Positions 5,403 to 6,112 of a stretch of 6,112 nucleotides of DNA are shown piece by piece. The notes below the pieces were generated by a model. It was given only the letters and a program-made list of their open reading frames with translations, was not told the DNA's origin and made no database searches. The position numbers and the translations under genes are program-made. The stretch lies in the NCBI GenBank assembly GCA_031285465.1, contig JAITWD010000127.1, forward strand, positions 1-6,112. Reading direction: 5' to 3'. The first letter of the stretch is position 1; each line of letters starts with the position of its first letter. The DNA is from Lachnospiraceae bacterium. Its GTDB lineage: Bacteria; Bacillota; Clostridia; Lachnospirales; Lachnospiraceae.

Positions 5403-6112
5403 CTATATCATGTCCCACGTTAACACCGTGTCGGCTGCCAGATCGCGTTGATAAACCCTTCCAATTACTGACTCCATATCTTTAGGAGATATCCCCGTTC
5501 CCGGCCGCTTGAACGTAAGATCTTCTTTATGAACCTTTTCGCCACGTAGCACATCCCTAGTCAGAACCAGCGAACGGCGGGCTTCACGACGAGACGTCTT
5601 TTCACAGGGTAAGACCTCCTTCTCAAAATGCCCACCTATTTTTTCGATTAACTGGAAATTATCCACCGCCTTCCTAAAATCATCCGGATCACCCGCATGA
5701 TAGTGATCATTGCCCGACAGCGACCGATCCAGCGTAAAATGTTTTTCAATTATTTCAGCGCCAAACAAATAAGCAGTGGTCAAAACGGTCATCGAACCAT
5801 CCGGTTCCGTATGATCGCTATAACCTATTTTCTGATCTGGAAAAATCCGCTTTAACGTTTTAATCATATTCAGGTTAGCGTCTTCGTATTTGCAGGGATA
5901 GGACAACACACAATGCATAATGCATATTTCGGGGCATTTATGTTCTTGCAATATCTCGACCGCCTCGACAATCTCGGACAAGCAGGCTGCACCCGTTGAA
6001 ATGTAAACCGGCTTTCCTTTGGCTGCAATATAGCTAATAAAGGGGGTATTGGACAGATCGGACGACGATATTTTGTAGATATCCACCAGATCATATAAAT
6101 AATCCGCCGATT
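5403..6112 (-). CDS. neuB: NeuB-family nonulosonic acid synthase (5' partial)
   Basis: The reading frame runs off the right edge; 235 codons are visible and roughly the first 110 residues are missing. The GTG at 6084-6086 is an internal Val in LYDLVDIYKISSSDL, not a start. The family condenses an N-acylated hexose with phosphoenolpyruvate to form a nine-carbon sialic-acid-like sugar in the cytoplasm. TIM-barrel landmarks are KISSSDL, VYISTGAA, HCVLSYP, IGYSDHTEPDGS and IIEKHFTLDRSLSGNDHYHAGDP. The His in SDHT (codon 5811-5813) and in EKHFT (codon 5739-5741) match the two Mn-binding histidines of Neisseria NeuB. The C-terminal ~60 residues (SRREARRSLV to WDMI) form the SAF/antifreeze-like domain that caps the partner subunit's active site. 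The KISSSDL and GNDHYHAGDP versions differ from the common GS(G/F)E and PGPDH forms, so the exact sugar (sialic, legionaminic, pseudaminic or other) is open. It is the first visible gene of the operon. Confidence 0.93.
   Translation of the reverse strand, partial: SADYLYDLVDIYKISSSDLSNTPFISYIAAKGKPVYISTGAACLSEIVEAVEILQEHKCPEICIMHCVLSYPCKYEDANLNMIKTLKRIFPDQKIGYSDHTEPDGSMTVLTTAYLFGAEIIEKHFTLDRSLSGNDHYHAGDPDDFRKAVDNFQLIEKIGGHFEKEVLPCEKTSRREARRSLVLTRDVLRGEKVHKEDLTFKRPGTGISPKDMESVIGRVYQRDLAADTVLTWDMI

Noticed and set aside
6084..6086. GTG as start codon of the NeuB gene
   Set aside because: The frame continues upstream to the window edge with family-like residues (SADYLYDL), and the KISSSD region is normally well inside NeuB, so this is an internal Val.
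5870..6112. Second minus-strand open frame overlapping NeuB
   Set aside because: It is out of frame with the clearly conserved NeuB sequence and has no recognisable content.

Overview
The window looks like part of a Bacillota (Firmicutes, probably Clostridia/Lachnospiraceae-type) chromosome. This is inferred from strong AGGAGG-type ribosome binding sites, moderately AT-rich DNA, intrinsic terminators, and a membrane protein whose N-terminus (EQEMPDLWDRIEAGL) resembles the sigma-factor-linked membrane proteins of that group. No taxonomic marker gene is present, so this is an inference from style.

Layout. Positions 1-834 (+ strand) hold the extreme 3' end of an unseen upstream gene, a consensus Shine-Dalgarno, and a 267-residue single-pass membrane protein with a very acidic outer stalk and an unrecognised beta-rich C-terminal domain. 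Positions 835-1022 are a non-coding convergent junction packed with inverted repeats, including a 21-bp perfect hairpin that ends in six U's when read on the minus strand. Everything from 1023 to the right edge is one minus-strand gene train. In transcription order it is: a nonulosonic-acid synthase of the NeuB family (5' part outside the window), a 14-TM Wzx-type flippase, an unusual 534-residue fusion of a CMP-nonulosonate cytidylyltransferase to a PseG/SpsG-like domain, and a polysaccharide pyruvyl transferase family protein. Gaps between these genes are 65-132 bp. No convincing terminator lies between them, so they are probably one operon ended by the hairpin at 954-1006.

How the genes fit together. 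NeuB condenses a hexose derivative with phosphoenolpyruvate to give a nine-carbon sialic-acid-like sugar. The C-terminal half of the fusion would release UDP to make the NeuB substrate, if it is a true PseG. The N-terminal half would activate the NeuB product with CMP. The flippase would export a lipid-linked glycan, and the last gene may add pyruvate to it or have another transfer role. The dehydratase, aminotransferase, acetyltransferase and nonulosonate transferase needed for a full pathway are not in view and would be expected beyond the right edge. The flippase is clearly more AT-rich than the NeuB fragment and the plus-strand gene, as is common for exchanged surface-glycan loci.

The best candidate for a less ordinary system is the cytidylyltransferase-PseG fusion, which joins the step before NeuB and the step after it in one polypeptide beside a divergent-looking NeuB. 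No CRISPR array, tRNA, rRNA, insertion sequence or phage gene was seen.
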